Of a stretch of DNA of 64,000 nucleotides, positions 9,384 to 21,147 are shown one piece after another. Every line of letters begins with the position of its first letter. The stretch's first letter is position 1. Both the position numbers and the translations under genes were made by a program. Source of the DNA: Cubamyces lactineus (Eukaryota > Basidiomycota > Agaricomycetes > Polyporales > Polyporaceae); the NCBI GenBank assembly GCA_022376465.1, contig JACDTU010000004.1:1426001-1490000 (forward strand), written 5' to 3'. The notes under the pieces are model-generated. The model saw nothing but the letters and a program-made list of their open reading frames with translations, had not been told where the DNA came from and did not search any database.

Positions 9384-11963
9384 TTATTGACAAACAGGGT
9401 TGATGTCCGCCACGATAGCCGAGCCGTTCGTGTGCGCTGCTGCAGCTGGCGCGGCCGGCTCGGAATCAGCGGGGGCGTGTTTCTCCTGTTCGGGGGCATA
9501 CTTGAGTTCATAGTTCGAGGAAGAGGCATGGACGGTGGAGAACCGGGAGAGGAGGGGCATAGTGGGCATAGTGGGCATAGTGGGCATAAACGAGAATACG
9601 AAACGGAAGGGCGCGGTGTAGAAGCGAACGACCCGGTAGGTGATGTTCGCGATGCCCGTCGCCGCGGAGGGGATGAACATAGAGATGGAGGGGACGGCGT
9701 TGACAGGGTGATCGCCCTCGTCGGACGCCTCTGACCCGGAGTCCGAGTCGGCAAGAGCCATGGGCTCTGTGCCCTTTTCTTCAGTCTGCGGGACGGCGTC
9801 GACGCTCTGCTCGCACATCTCGGGGGCAGCCATGATCTCGACTTCCATGTAGATGGGCGTGGCGTCGATGGAGACCTCCGCCGTCTCCGGGGCCATCTGC
9901 ACGCCAAAGTCGACGAGCTCCGGCTCAGCCTGCACCGCAAACTCTGCCACCTCCGGGTGCGCAGAGACCGCAGCGTCCGCGGTCGTCACCGTCGCGTCGA
10001 CGCTCTTGTCCGCCTTGGGCGGCGGCACGTACGGCGCGGGCGGGGGCTGGAGCTTCCGCTCGGACAGGCGGATGTGCTGGAGGTGCGGGAGGAGCTCCGC
10101 GACGCGCTGCCACGAGACGGCGTTCGCCTCGACGATGCCCGCCCGGTTCTTCTCGTTGAAGTACTTGAGCGTCTCGAGGTGCGGCGTGAGGTGGCTCAGG
10201 AGCACCGCGGTCTGGAGCGGGTTCTTCACCCACGAGTGCCCGACGTGCAGGCGCAGGAGCGAGCGCGAGCACACGACGCGCGTCGAGTACACGTCGTCGC
10301 TCTGCAGCTCCGCCGCGTTGACGACGAGCCCGAGCGTGTGCAGCCGGCGGCAGTCGCGCGTGAGGGGCACGATGCTCTCGAGCGTGAGCGGCGGGGGCGG
10401 GCCAGAGAGCGGGAAGCGTGCGAATGGACACAGGCGGAGCACCTCGATGTTCGGGCAGATGCGCGAGATGTGCACGATGTCGCGGTCCTGGAAGATGACG
10501 GACTCCGGGAGGTCGATCTCCAGACGCCAGAGACGGGGCAGGAAGGAGAGGTACGTGAGCGGAAGCTCACGCATGGGAGTGTCTCCACCACGGGAGGTCG
10601 CACGGACGAGCTCGCCGAAGCGCGAGCCGCTCGTGGCGTTGATCCTGAGCGACTGCAGGGTGTCGGAGAAGTGGTCGGAGATGATGGTGCAGACGTCGTG
10701 CCAGTCGACGGCCGCGGGCGGGTCCTCCATGATGAGGTCGAGCTGCGTGAGCGGGCTCGTGAGGTGCCTGAGGAACGTCGCCAGGTTCGCAGCATCGCCC
10801 GTCAGCGTGAGGTTGTTCAGCTTCGCAAACGCGCCCCGCCGGGGGCCCTCACGCGTGAGGCGAACGGCCGCTTTGCGAGCCTCAGAGAAGTCGAATTCAT
10901 CGCTGGAGAATACCCCACTGTCAGTGCCGCCCACGGAGCTCGGGGTCGAGTACCCGGAACCAGTGCTGATCTCCTCGAAGAAGCCCTCCACGGCGGTGGT
11001 CGTCCGCGCGGAGAGGTCGACGGCGAACGTCTTGAGCTGCGGGAGCGCAGACGCCCACTTGCCGACCTTGGCGGCGAGCGCACCGGGCGCGGTGAGCGCG
11101 ACCTTCTCGAGCGCGACGTTGTCGTGGAACGTCTCCGTGAGGTCGTCCGGCAGGTTCGTGTGCAGCGTGAACGAGAACGCGGTGAGGCCCTTGTGGGACG
11201 CGATCTCCTCGAGGAGGTCGTTCATCTTCGCGCTGCGCGTGCCCACCTCGAGGACGACGGCCTCCACCTTGGGCCCGAGGAACATCCGGCAGCGCTCGAG
11301 GCTCGCCGCGGACTCGACCTTCCACGTGAGCGAGGTCAGGTTCGGGAGCAGGTGCTGCACCGGCTTGTGCTCGTCGAGGAGGGGCAGGATCGTCGGGTGG
11401 ATGTTCCCCGAGCTCTCGACGTAGGCGATGCTGCGCACGCGCTCGGCGTACGCCAGGAACCGCACCCAGTCCTGCTTCTCCGGCGGCTTCGTCTGTGCGC
11501 CGTGCGTGGGGACGAGCGACGGGGAAGGAGCGGAGGAGGTAAGCAAAGGCACCTCCGGACCCGACAGAGACAGAAAGCGTACCAGGCCCAGGCCCGGCCG
11601 GCGGGCGCGTCTGAGGATCGTGCTCGGGAAGAGCCCGAGCAGGGGCGTGAGCGAGTCGAGGTCCCGCCAGAGCACGTTCAACGCGGGCTCCTTGAACGCC
11701 TTGCACGTCCGCGCGAGGCGCGAGACAGAGCGACGTCCGCCCGGCGTCTCGAGGATGGCCTCGAGCAGCTTTTGCGTAACATCAGCGTCGCGCAGGATGG
11801 CGGGGAACATCTTCTGCTGGTACACGGCGTACGGGGTGTAAGGGTCGACACGGAGCGAGGCGGTAGACTTGCGAGAACGGAGGCTGGCGAGACGGGGTCG
11901 CGGGATCGCTGAGATGTAGTCGGCGAGAGAAGAGCGACGCGAGAGGGAGGGTCCGTTAGACAT
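9384..11963 (-). CDS. F-box/LRR-like protein, single exon
   Basis: An uninterrupted 859-residue frame, unusual in this intron-rich window. Residues about 60-115 (VTQKLLEAILETP ... LARTCKAFKEPALNVLWRDL) resemble the degenerate F-box common in Agaricomycetes, which binds Skp1 in SCF ubiquitin ligases. Residues about 120-640 contain many leucine-rich segments (LPQLKTFAVDLS, LTQLDLIMEDPP, FLPRLWRLEIDLP), as in LRR substrate-recognition regions. The C-terminal part is acidic and Ala/Glu/Pro-rich, then a Thr-Met-Pro repeat and a hydrophobic stretch. The gene is GC-rich at third positions, which creates long antisense open frames (for example 9957-11912 plus) that should be ignored. The substrate is unknown. 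Fungal F-box genes of this type form large, fast-evolving families. Confidence 0.8.
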   Translation of the reverse strand: MSNGPSLSRRSSLADYISAIPRPRLASLRSRKSTASLRVDPYTPYAVYQQKMFPAILRDADVTQKLLEAILETPGGRRSVSRLARTCKAFKEPALNVLWRDLDSLTPLLGLFPSTILRRARRPGLGLVRFLSLSGPEVPLLTSSAPSPSLVPTHGAQTKPPEKQDWVRFLAYAERVRSIAYVESSGNIHPTILPLLDEHKPVQHLLPNLTSLTWKVESAASLERCRMFLGPKVEAVVLEVGTRSAKMNDLLEEIASHKGLTAFSFTLHTNLPDDLTETFHDNVALEKVALTAPGALAAKVGKWASALPQLKTFAVDLSARTTTAVEGFFEEISTGSGYSTPSSVGGTDSGVFSSDEFDFSEARKAAVRLTREGPRRGAFAKLNNLTLTGDAANLATFLRHLTSPLTQLDLIMEDPPAAVDWHDVCTIISDHFSDTLQSLRINATSGSRFGELVRATSRGGDTPMRELPLTYLSFLPRLWRLEIDLPESVIFQDRDIVHISRICPNIEVLRLCPFARFPLSGPPPPLTLESIVPLTRDCRRLHTLGLVVNAAELQSDDVYSTRVVCSRSLLRLHVGHSWVKNPLQTAVLLSHLTPHLETLKYFNEKNRAGIVEANAVSWQRVAELLPHLQHIRLSERKLQPPPAPYVPPPKADKSVDATVTTADAAVSAHPEVAEFAVQAEPELVDFGVQMAPETAEVSIDATPIYMEVEIMAAPEMCEQSVDAVPQTEEKGTEPMALADSDSGSEASDEGDHPVNAVPSISMFIPSAATGIANITYRVVRFYTAPFRFVFSFMPTMPTMPTMPLLSRFSTVHASSSNYELKYAPEQEKHAPADSEPAAPAAAAHTNGSAIVADINPVCQ
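9558..9594. repeat. Short tandem repeat, 9-base unit about four times
   Basis: The unit gtgggcata repeats about four times inside the F-box gene, giving MPTMPTMPTMP in the protein. In-frame copy-number variation is possible. Confidence 0.85.
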
Positions 11964-12580
11964 GACGGGTTGGTTCGTTGGCGTGCGTGCGGGTACTTAT
12001 TGCAAGACGAAGCTGCGGATCGTTAGGTTTGGGGGAGGTGCAATACACGTTGACCAGTTAATAGATAGGATACGCTGGTAATCTCGAGGCGGGGAAGAAT
12101 CCTGGTGAGAAGGGTCAGCAGGGACGAATGGGACACAGAGGTGCTTCGAGGACGACGCGAGTGCGCAATGCGACGAAGGTCGTTCTTGGGAGGCTCCGTG
12201 CCTCTGAAAAAGCCAGTAAATATACTACTGGCGGAGGAGTGCGTCCGCCTGTGTACGCATGTCGGGCATGTCTTGTCGCACATTGATAGTGCACCGCGTC
12301 CGAGAGCTGGAATCACAAGCATGCATGATCAGCGAGGACATAAGCTCTGCACCGATGGAGGACGGGGAGCGCGTTGGCGCCCATAACACGGTAGCACGCG
12401 TCTCACGTGAGTCGCGACACGCACCGTACGCACCTGAGCGGGGCACCCTCACTGACAGGCGGACCACTCTACGCGGAGCAGCACCCCCAGACCACAGCTC
12501 GGCTGGTACGAGACTCAAGGAGGTGCGGATCACAGTAAGCATTCCGTCCAGAAACGAGTCGGCACATACTAGTACACAGC
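11964..12580. other. Intergenic region
   Basis: Lies upstream of the F-box gene and downstream of SLD2. Short frames on both strands carry no recognisable domain. Nothing further seen. Confidence 0.4.
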
Positions 12581-14367
12581 CTACAGCTCGCCTACTTCCC
12601 AGGGCACAGGTTCGCCCTCCCACTCTTCTTCAGTTCCTGCAGCGTTCTCCGAGTCTTCTCCCACGTCCCAAATTTCGCCTCCCTTGCTTGGATCATAGTG
12701 CATCTCGCGACGGCCGTACACCACTTGGCGCGCAACCTTCTCCTCGTCGACCTCTTTCCTTCTAGGCGGAGATATCGCTAGGATGCGCTGCAGCTCGTCG
12801 GGGAGATTGACCTCGAATTTGCCTGGATCGACAGAAGACGCGGCTAGCACAGCAGGGTCGTCGGGGTCGGGTGGCGCCCGCCAGTGCGCTTCCCAGTCAG
12901 AGTCGGCATCCCCATCGCGGTCTGCTTTCGGGAGCTGGGACAGAGGGTCGATCTCCCTGACCTGGATTTCATCCTCGGGACTGTCTTCCTCATCCTCGTT
13001 CTCCTCAGTGCCAGCATCCTGGAGAAGCTTCGCCTTCTTACGGCTGAATGCGGCCTTGCCCTTGCCCTTGTCGGAGTACTTCGGTCCGGACGACTTAGAC
13101 GCGTCGGGTGGGGGAGGAGAGGGCGGTATGAGCGGGAGGTTCAGGAAAGTATTTCTGGCAGAGGCAACATCATGGTTGGCGTCATCGTGGTCGTCAGGCA
13201 ATGAACGCTTATTCTGTGGACGGAAAGACGAGGTCGACGATGTAGTCCTACTCGGGCCAGCTGAAGGAGCTTTCGGAGGCCCCATGTCCGACCACAAGTC
13301 ATTCTTGCTTGGTACGAGCGCTCTTGGAACACCAGACTTTCCGTTGACCACGCGTGGCTTATTGCGGGGTACCTTCGGCGGCGCTGCGGTCGTAGCATCA
13401 AGACTTCTGAGTCTTGGCTTGAGGCTCCAGTCTTCCTCTTCATCGGACGATGGAGTGAGTGCACGAGACCGCTCTCGTTTCACACCAATAAAGATGTTGT
13501 GAGATGACGAGGTCTTCTTACGAGACGAGAGGGCCCTGATAGGACGTTTCTCGTCATCTGGGAGAGCATCGTCGAACAAGACCTTGAAATTCCTGCCACC
13601 CGTACGCGGCTTCATGGGCGTGTCAGCAATGATCGTGTCATTCGGATCCGCAGCCATGTCATCTCCGTCCGAGGCGTCCGGGCTATCAAGGAGAGCAGCG
13701 TGGCTCGGAAAGGAGAGCGCAGCGTGAGAGGCCACACGTGGACGCTTCTCCTTGACTGGAGAAGGCGAAACGGGTTCGCCACGCAGACGTTTACGTGCGC
13801 GTGTGACGGCTGAACTGGCGGCGGGAGCAGTCGGAGTGCGCTGAACCATTACGAGGGGCTGAATGGGCGGAAAAGGGTCCGGGGATGGCGTACGGCGGGG
13901 GGCATGTGGCTTGGCCTTGGACTTTGTGGGAGTTGCGAAGGGGTTTGTACGGGATTGATGAGATGCACGTTGTGGTGAGGAAAGATCATGCTGGGCCTTC
14001 TTCCTGTTCTTGACAGGAGAGAACGGATTGGAGGTTGAGACGGGGGGATCGACCTTGACCGGACGAGACTTGTGGATGATAGATGAGGAGGCCGGCTGAG
14101 ACTGACGTGGCTCGGAGCGTGGAGGGGTGGAAGGAGGCGCAGAGGACTTTGAAGAGGACGCAGCAGAGGAAGCCTTGGAAAGGGACTTGTAGAGTTTGTA
14201 CTTTGCGGCTATGTCCGGGGTGAACGCGGCAGGACGGGGTGGAGAGGAGGGGACATACCGATCGCAGGCTGATCCTTGATTTCCTGGACAGAGGGATCTC
14301 GGCCGTGCTTTGCCCTGAAGTCGCGCTCCCAGGCCTTGATCTCTGCGCGTACGGTGGCGACGTCCAT
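12581..14367 (-). CDS. SLD2: DNA replication regulator SLD2 (DRC1)
   Basis: Two exons (14367-14259 and 14208-12581) with a 50-base intron (GTATGT...ATAG) give 578 residues. The N-terminus (VRAEIKAWERDFRAKHGRDP, then a DQPAIAAKYKLYKSL segment across the splice) is the conserved Sld2 motif related to the start of metazoan RecQL4. The rest is low-complexity and basic or acidic, with many Ser-Pro/Thr-Pro sites (RRTPSPDPF, GEPVSPSPVKEK, IIADTPMKPR, ALTPSSDEEED), as expected of a CDK target. In yeast, CDK-phosphorylated Sld2 binds Dpb11 to load the replicative helicase. The window's model ends with an acidic tail (SENAAGTEEEWEGEPVPWE). The true start is 14367; the longer open frame upstream lacks the motif. 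The gene is divergent from the Pal1-like gene. Confidence 0.85.
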
Positions 14368-14683
14368 GGCCTGGACGGAGAGGAGGGAGAGCTACGCTCG
14401 GAGTAGGGGTAGTGAGCGATCGGAAGACGCGACTTGAGAGGAAAGAGTTGTTGACGCGTTGTTGTGGCCAGCACGTGGGGGGAGAGACGCCCGGAACGCG
14501 TGGGCCGGGGAGGGGAGGGCAGCTTGACAGGAGGACGAAGCGCACAAGAGAGAGAGCCTGGGAGTGCGACGGCTCCCATCCGAGCCCGCTCTCTACTGCT
14601 GCCACTCCTCCCTCTCTGCCAGGCGTGGCCTCCCTCGCTCCTCCTCCTCGTCATCCGCCAGACCGCCCACGGACGCTTATCGA
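14368..14683. promoter_or_regulatory. Shared divergent promoter of SLD2 and the Pal1-like gene
   Basis: A 316-base gap between two outward-facing start codons. No clear TATA box. It contains a CT-rich stretch on the Pal1 side. Confidence 0.5.
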
Positions 14684-17306
14684 ATGATCCTCCTCAACCC
14701 ACCTTATTATCACGATGACCCTCTCGAAGATTCCCCTCCCCTCCCGCCCCACCGCCCGCTATACCCTCCCCACGGCCACCACAACTACATCCAGCCCCAG
14801 CCTCCCATAGGCTTCTCGTATCCTGGACAACTCCCTCCCTTCCAACCGTATCCAGCTCCCTACCCTCTCCAGGCCCCTCTCTTCTCCCACCAGCAGTCTC
14901 AGTTCATGCCCCACCAACAGCACCCATCCTATTCACGCCCTGTCTCCCAGTCCGTCCTCAATGACCCCGCCTTTTCTCCGGATCCGCGCTCCAACCTCAA
15001 CTTCTTCAGCATGAACGACCGCGAGGAGATCTACCCGGCAAGCGTCTCAGATAGCCTATCAGACTATGCTTCCACTGCTCCGGACGACGAGTCCGAGATC
15101 GACCACTCCAAACTCCCTCCTCGTCTCCGTCTCCTCCACAGCCCGGACGTTCAACCCCAAGCACTTCCGCCTCAACATGCTCGTTCCCAATCGGCTCCGT
15201 ACGCTCCTCCTATGGGCCGTCCTGGCCAGTACACATCGCAATCAAGTACTGCGCGAGTCATCCCCGTGCCTCCTCCCATATCGTACTCCTCCACTTCAAG
15301 CTCCCACATGCGCAGATCTTCGCGAGAAGAACCGCGTCAAAAGACTAATAACTCTTCACCCGTGTACGCTTCCGCTTGGGTCGCCGCTCGCGAGGTCTGG
15401 CAACCTCCACCGCCATACGCAGACTCGGAAAGCGGTTCTTCATCGTCTTCTAGTCCTCAGACGCCCGCGTCCTCGTCTTCGCACTTGCCCAGAGACGCAC
15501 AGCGCTCTACGAGCTCCCTCTCTCCTGCTTCTGCATACGTCGGCGAGAAAGCGGCGCCTCCGTCACAGCAATCACCGCCTTCAGCAGGTCCCTCGCAATC
15601 ACGACCTAATACACAGTCGGCGCCTGAAGACTCTGCCCCTCCCTCTAACAGAACTTCCACCGTTCAATCTACAGCTGCGCGTCCATCTATCGCGCCGCGG
15701 AACGCCTCCGCTCCTGAGCTGCACCAACCACCGCCTCCAACAGATGTACCGCCACGCCCGTCAACAGTCCCCATCGCTGCGCCTACTAACAGCACAGTTT
15801 CTGCCCCTGCTCCGCAGCGCAAGCGAAGCAAGAACCCAAGCATATCCGCTCCGCCGCGCGATCTTGACCGTATAGACGAGCTCGACGAGTCAGACCCACT
15901 GGGTGCGCGGTGGCACCACGATGGACCGTACGAGGCTATCATGAAAGCCGCCCCAGTGCTTTACCCTGACCAGAGCATACTAGCTCACAAGCGCTCTGAG
16001 GTGAGCGCACCAACTCCGATATCTCTATTGTGGCCCACAGAAGCTGATTATCGCACCATCTTCCCCCACTCAGTCTTCGAAGCGCAAGCCAGTGCAGTAC
16101 GACGATGTCTCTCTAGGGCTCTCGCCAGGGCAGATTTTTCCGTCAAACTCACAGTACCAGCCTCCTAGCCAGAATCAAGGTGCACAGCAGCCCCCAGTGC
16201 CCGAGAATTTCCCGCCGGGATCTATGCCGTCGAGCCCACTCATGCAAGTTCCGGTCCAGCGCCGTGTGCCTCCCTCGGGCCAGCTTCCTTCTTCGCCCGA
16301 GCTATACAACAACGTACACATGGGTGCGGCGAATACACAGCAGCGGAACGCCCCGGCTCAGGATCCGCAGGGCTCTCGCCTGCATCACCACCACCCGCCG
16401 CCTCCCCCGTTGCAGTCCCAGCGCTCGCGCCCAGAGGAGCCCGCGCAGCCCTCTCCGCCTCTACCGAACCCGTACTCACCGGTTGAGTCTAGTTTCCCGC
16501 AGAACCAGCGCGACAGCCCGCCACATACGCGCGCGCCCTCCGTAGTGCCGTCTAGCTCTCAACCTCCGCGTCCGGACATTAACCTGCCTCCACAGCAGCC
16601 GTCGAGCAAGTCTTCGTCCTCGTCATCATCTTCACTGCTCCCGCGTCATGTCCCAAAAAGGCTCGTTATGCCCGCACCCTTGCAGCAGCCCTCCCAAGAC
16701 CAGCCACCACACGGGCAAGACGGGCGGAGCGCCGCGCACGTCGAGGTCCTCGCGCAGCGGCACGTCAATCACCACACGCCCTCCTCGAGACCCACCATGC
16801 CTCCGTCACATCATCCGTCGGCTCAGCAGCAACAGCAGCAGCAGCAGCAAGTGCGTGCGCAGGACATCCCGATGAGCCACGGCCCGAAAGTGCTGCGGAA
16901 GCGGCACACGACGTCGGGCGCGCCCCCGCCCCCCTCTTCCTCCGGCCCAGCCCCGTTAGAGATCCCGACGTCGAACGCGACGGCGGCGCTGTTCGCGGCG
17001 CGCGTGCGCTTCGCGGACCCAGGGAAGGAGGAGACGAAAGAGGAGCGGAAGCGCCGGGAGAAGGGGGAGGCGCGCCGCGCGAAAGAGCGTGAGAAGGCGG
17101 AGAAGGAGCAGGCGAAAGCCAAGGCGAAGGCGAAGGAGCGGGAGAGGGAGGACGCCGGTGGGAGAGGAGGAGGGGGAGGTGGGCTGTTGGGTGCGGTGTT
17201 TGTGAGGGACCATGTGAAGGAGGCGGAGCTGGCGAGGGAGCGGGAGATGGCGAAGGCGAGCGCGAGCGCGAAGTCGTCTGGGCGTAAGCTGAGCAAGCGG
17301 CGCTGA
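14684..17306 (+). CDS. Pal1-like cell-morphology protein
   Basis: Two exons (14684-16000 and 16074-17306) with a 73-base intron give 849 residues. Most of the chain is Pro/Ser/Gln-rich and disordered. The diagnostic part is residues about 395-430: LDRIDELDESDPLGARWHHD followed by GPYEAI, which resembles the Pal1 signature (a D-x-LD motif followed by HHDGPFDA). Pal1 proteins act at cortical growth sites and endocytic patches in fission yeast. The C-terminus is a highly charged Lys/Glu/Ala/Arg helix (about residues 735-845). A CAG-type run near 16827 encodes polyglutamine. The start at 14684 (MILLNPPYYHDD) is chosen because upstream in-frame sequence overlaps the promoter shared with SLD2. Function by homology; the domain match is partial. 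Confidence 0.75.
16826..16851 (+). repeat. CAG/CAA repeat encoding polyglutamine
   Basis: A run of Gln codons (mostly CAG, one CAA) inside the Pal1-like gene encodes about nine consecutive Gln. It is a likely length-variable site. Confidence 0.85.
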
Positions 17307-19248
17307 GCGTGTGGGTGACGCTCGGTGCTCAGCGTTTGGTGTAGTTGGTTGGTTGGAGGTGAGGTGAAGTGAAGGATGGGACAGGGCTGGCCCGCTGCCG
17401 TTGCGTCAGGCAGGCGGCCGGTGAGCTCTTCCACTTCCGATACATCCTCCACCTGTCTGGTTTGGTCTTTTTGACCTAGGTTATATCTTTTCTTTCCCCT
17501 GCTCGTTCTCTTCTCTGTTCTTCAACTCATCTCTACTTCACGATCTGCCTCATCATAACCCTCTGTGCTACATACTCACTGCTCTTCCAAAACGGACCCG
17601 CTCTGCTGTTGTTGTAATCCCGGTTCTCACCCTGTCCACCGCCCCACGCATACCTCGTCTGTTGTTGTTGTAGCAGCTACCTACCACTAGTCCATACCCC
17701 CTGCATCCTGGATCCGGATTCTCACTCGCAGCATCGTCCACGTATACTACTTACATACGCACTCACGTACTCGCATCCTCATCTTCATCGCCGGCCACGC
17801 TCCGGTATTTATCGCTCCCAGCTAGTGTCTGCTCGGCTTGATTCCGTGCATCATCACGGCTTGCCAGTGATTTAACTGCATCTGGACGTGTCGTATGTAT
17901 GTACCGCATTACTCATGGAATACAACAGGGCCTAGGTGCCCCATTAGAAGACACAGTGTACATGCACCCGCACGTTCGTGCCAACCGTGGTCGTGGCCGG
18001 TGGCATCGTACTACCGTGTACTAGGAAAGGGACGAATCGCCTCTTTCCTGGCGCCGGTACTGAGACGGAGACAGTTCGCACCGGCCTGTCTCTTTTGAGC
18101 TTCAACTGGGGGTATGAACATGCCGCTCTTGTAGGCCCATGCCCATGGCCCGACCGAGTATGCTCAAGTTTTTAGCACTGAAGGGAGCTTAATTGGGTGC
18201 ATGTGCGTGCGTCGACCTTAGAGCTTGAAGCTCAGGCTGAAGCGCGAGGGAGCGTTCCAACTTCTCCTTCCAATGCAGTCCGGGTGTCAGAGACCGTCGA
18301 ACCTTCTTGGGAGGCGCAGCGATCTTGTGACTTGCCAGAGCTGTGCAGTTTCGTCACGACCTTGGGGCCGGCTGATAGGGCTCACCAAGTTACTCACTGT
18401 GACAGTCTGCGTCTCGCTCGTACTACGACCGTCCGGCGTGAGGCCTGTCCGGCGGGGAGTGCGCTTCCTGATACGTTGGTGAGTTGTGCCACGCATACGA
18501 GGTATACATGCCGTGACCAACGGCCGACTCGGAGGGCGAGTCGCGCTTCAATCCTGAGCCGCTTCAGCGACTACTGCGAACCTAAGAAGACGTGTTTAGT
18601 GCATCGACCACATGCTCAGATGCCACCAAAGAAGATGTGAGAAGCAACGCCATGACAGTGCACCACCCTGCTTGCTTTGAGAAGATAAAACAACAAAGAA
18701 CGAACGATTGATGGGCTGCGCTGCGAAGGCGGGTCGCCCATATGGCCGCTCGCTCGCCTACGCCTTGGTCGGGGCCGCACGAGGAGTGCGATAACGCACG
18801 TTCAAGCAGTGTCCGGCGAGGCCTGCTGCTACTGCTGCTGCTAAATATGCACCCTATCCTTAAGCTTCTCCTCGCTTAGCCAGCTGGCAGGGCAGGGCAC
18901 CTCATGATCACCAACGAGCATCGATACTGAAGCTGTTGAAGTGGAGAACGGGGCTGACCCGATGCCGGCTTCTGCTGGAGGATGGGCGAGTGGCATTAGC
19001 ACGGGACGCCAACGCGCACTGGAGGAGCATCTTGGCGGTTAATAGAGGGCACATGGAACGTTGGCGATGCACATGCGTCCACCCATGGCGAGAGGGCGCG
19101 CGCAGAGATTCAGCTGTAGTGCGGTCGGAAGGTGACGTTGGAAGGGATGCCAGCTAGCGTATAAAGGGAAGTCGAATGGTGTCGTATACAAGCAGCGGAT
19201 CCTCTCCTCTCCAGACACCTGTCCAAGACCCCATCGAGCCTCGCCACG
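17307..19248. other. Long intergenic region, 1.9 kb
   Basis: The first 600 bases after the Pal1-like stop are pyrimidine-rich and probably include its 3' UTR. The rest holds only short frames (for example 18197-18640 plus) without motifs or convincing splice partners. The last 100 bases are the promoter of the RNase gene. Confidence 0.4.
19160..19166 (+). promoter_or_regulatory. Probable TATA box of the RNase T1-type gene
   Basis: TATAAAG about 85 bases upstream of the start codon at 19249, a usual position for a strongly transcribed secreted-protein gene. Confidence 0.55.
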
Positions 19249-19834
<586 letters not shown>

Positions 19835-19936
19835 GGTCGGGAAGATGTGTCAGATCCTTGCGAGCATGAGCGGCGGCAAAGGACATGTAGTCATAGGGAA
19901 GCAATATTACACGCATAGCAATACAGTATCATACAA

Positions 19937-20809
19937 TCAGTACTGGAGGCGGAACATGAACTGGAAACTATACTGCTTGGTATCAGGGTCCCAATGAGAC
20001 CAATTCCAGTAGCCAGCGTCATCGGACTCGTCTTCGATTTCTCGTGCGGGGATGCGGAAGGCGATAGTTTCATACGGCTCGGCCGCGACCTATACATGAA
20101 TGAGTTTGATGACAACCTGCTTTGCATGATTGGTAACGTACGATGAGGTACTGGTAAGCCTTGTTGGGAGGCTCTTTCCTCTGCTCCCAAGCACTCATGA
20201 AACGACGGCGAGGAATGACCCCAGGCTTGATCTGCGGCAGGTGCACCTGCACCATCATACCCTCTTTGCCGGTATCTCTGTCTCTGACCTTGGTGACACG
20301 GTAACCAGGACGTCCAATCTTCAGGAAGACTTTCTTGTGTACGCTCTGCTGCGCTGGCGCGATCATAAGCTGGGTTTCCTTCAAGTCCCGCGCCGCTCGA
20401 CGCGCGAGGTTAGTTTGATGCTTCTTCCCCTGGGTGTGTGCGAGGTAGGAGCCTTCATTGGTGTGGAGGGTAAGACAAAGACGACATTCGAGGGAGCCAA
20501 GATGGTTGCGCAGGATGTATGGATCCTGGATTGCCTGTCAGCACTGGCGGCGCAGAAAAGAGAGGAATATTACACACCTTTGCAAGATCAATGGTCTCGA
20601 GCGCAAGTTTCCTCAATCGTTCCCTTCGGTCGACATTGGTTTCTGACGCTCCCGCCACACCACCACCACCAAACTTGGAACCGACTCGATTCTGGTCGTG
20701 CGTGTTAGCGGCAAGACGTGCAATTTGCTGTTATGCGCATACCTGATAGTCTATGCGGAGGACATGTCAGATGTAGTAATGCGTATAGACCATGTTGAAA
20801 CATACCCAT
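19937..20809 (-). CDS. SF3A2: Splicing factor SF3A subunit 2 (SF3a66/Prp11)
   Basis: At least five coding exons. The protein starts MDYQNRVGSKFGG, spread over a 4-base first exon (20809-20806, ATGG), an 8-base exon (20750-20743) and exon 3 from 20691. Then come the family block VDRRERLRKLALETIDLAK, a matrin/U1-type C2H2 zinc finger (LECRLCLTLHTNEGSYLAH then GKKHQTNLARRAA), IGRPGYRVTKVRD, RRRFMSAWEQR and a conserved C-terminal block ending WNWSHWDPDTKQYSFQF. The stop is at 19937-19939. The human protein carries a long Pro-rich tail that is absent here, as in yeast Prp11. The SF3A complex is part of the 17S U2 snRNP and is needed for branch-site recognition. The gene is divergent from RRP5 and its 3' end lies about 100 bases from the RNase gene's 3' end. 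Confidence 0.92.
20743..20750 (-). other. SF3A2: 8-base microexon in SF3A2
   Basis: The exon is ACTATCAG, flanked by an upstream acceptor (CATAG) and a downstream donor (GTATGC). It supplies the last two bases of the Asp codon plus Tyr and Gln of the invariant start MDYQ. Introns on either side are 55 and 51 bases. Without it no in-frame ATG exists for this gene. Confidence 0.8.
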
Positions 20810-21147
20810 TTCGTGATTTGACTACACACAGAGACGAGGTAGTGGAGAAAGACTCGAATGCACTGCTCAGCCAAGTTGGCGGCACCAACAGCGTCGTTCT
20901 GGCTTAGTCAGCAGCATCGACGCCCAAGATCTCTTTCGCCGATCCGATCACGCTGCTAATTCATGGGCGGCAAAATTTGGGCCGCTTGAGCAACTCTAGC
21001 GCACCTCGGGCTGCACCAGGCTCGTTGAAACGACCGTCCGCCTAGTTTCTTTCACGTCTGGCCATTGCTAACCTGAGTCTGAGCTGCGGGTCGCTTTACT
21101 TGCTTCTTCCAACTGGTCTCACTTGAATACGCTAGGCTTGACGCGAC
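20810..21147. promoter_or_regulatory. Shared divergent promoter of SF3A2 and RRP5
   Basis: A 338-base gap between outward-facing starts. No TATA box or other clear element recognised, in line with housekeeping genes. Confidence 0.45.

Noticed and set aside
9853..11424. 523-residue open frame on the plus strand
   Set aside because: A second antisense shadow of the same F-box gene, with Ser/Arg/Cys-rich composition and no motif.
9957..11912. 651-residue open frame on the plus strand
   Set aside because: It is antisense to the F-box gene and is rich in Arg, Glu, Val and Leu in the pattern produced by GC-rich third codon positions; no domain is visible.
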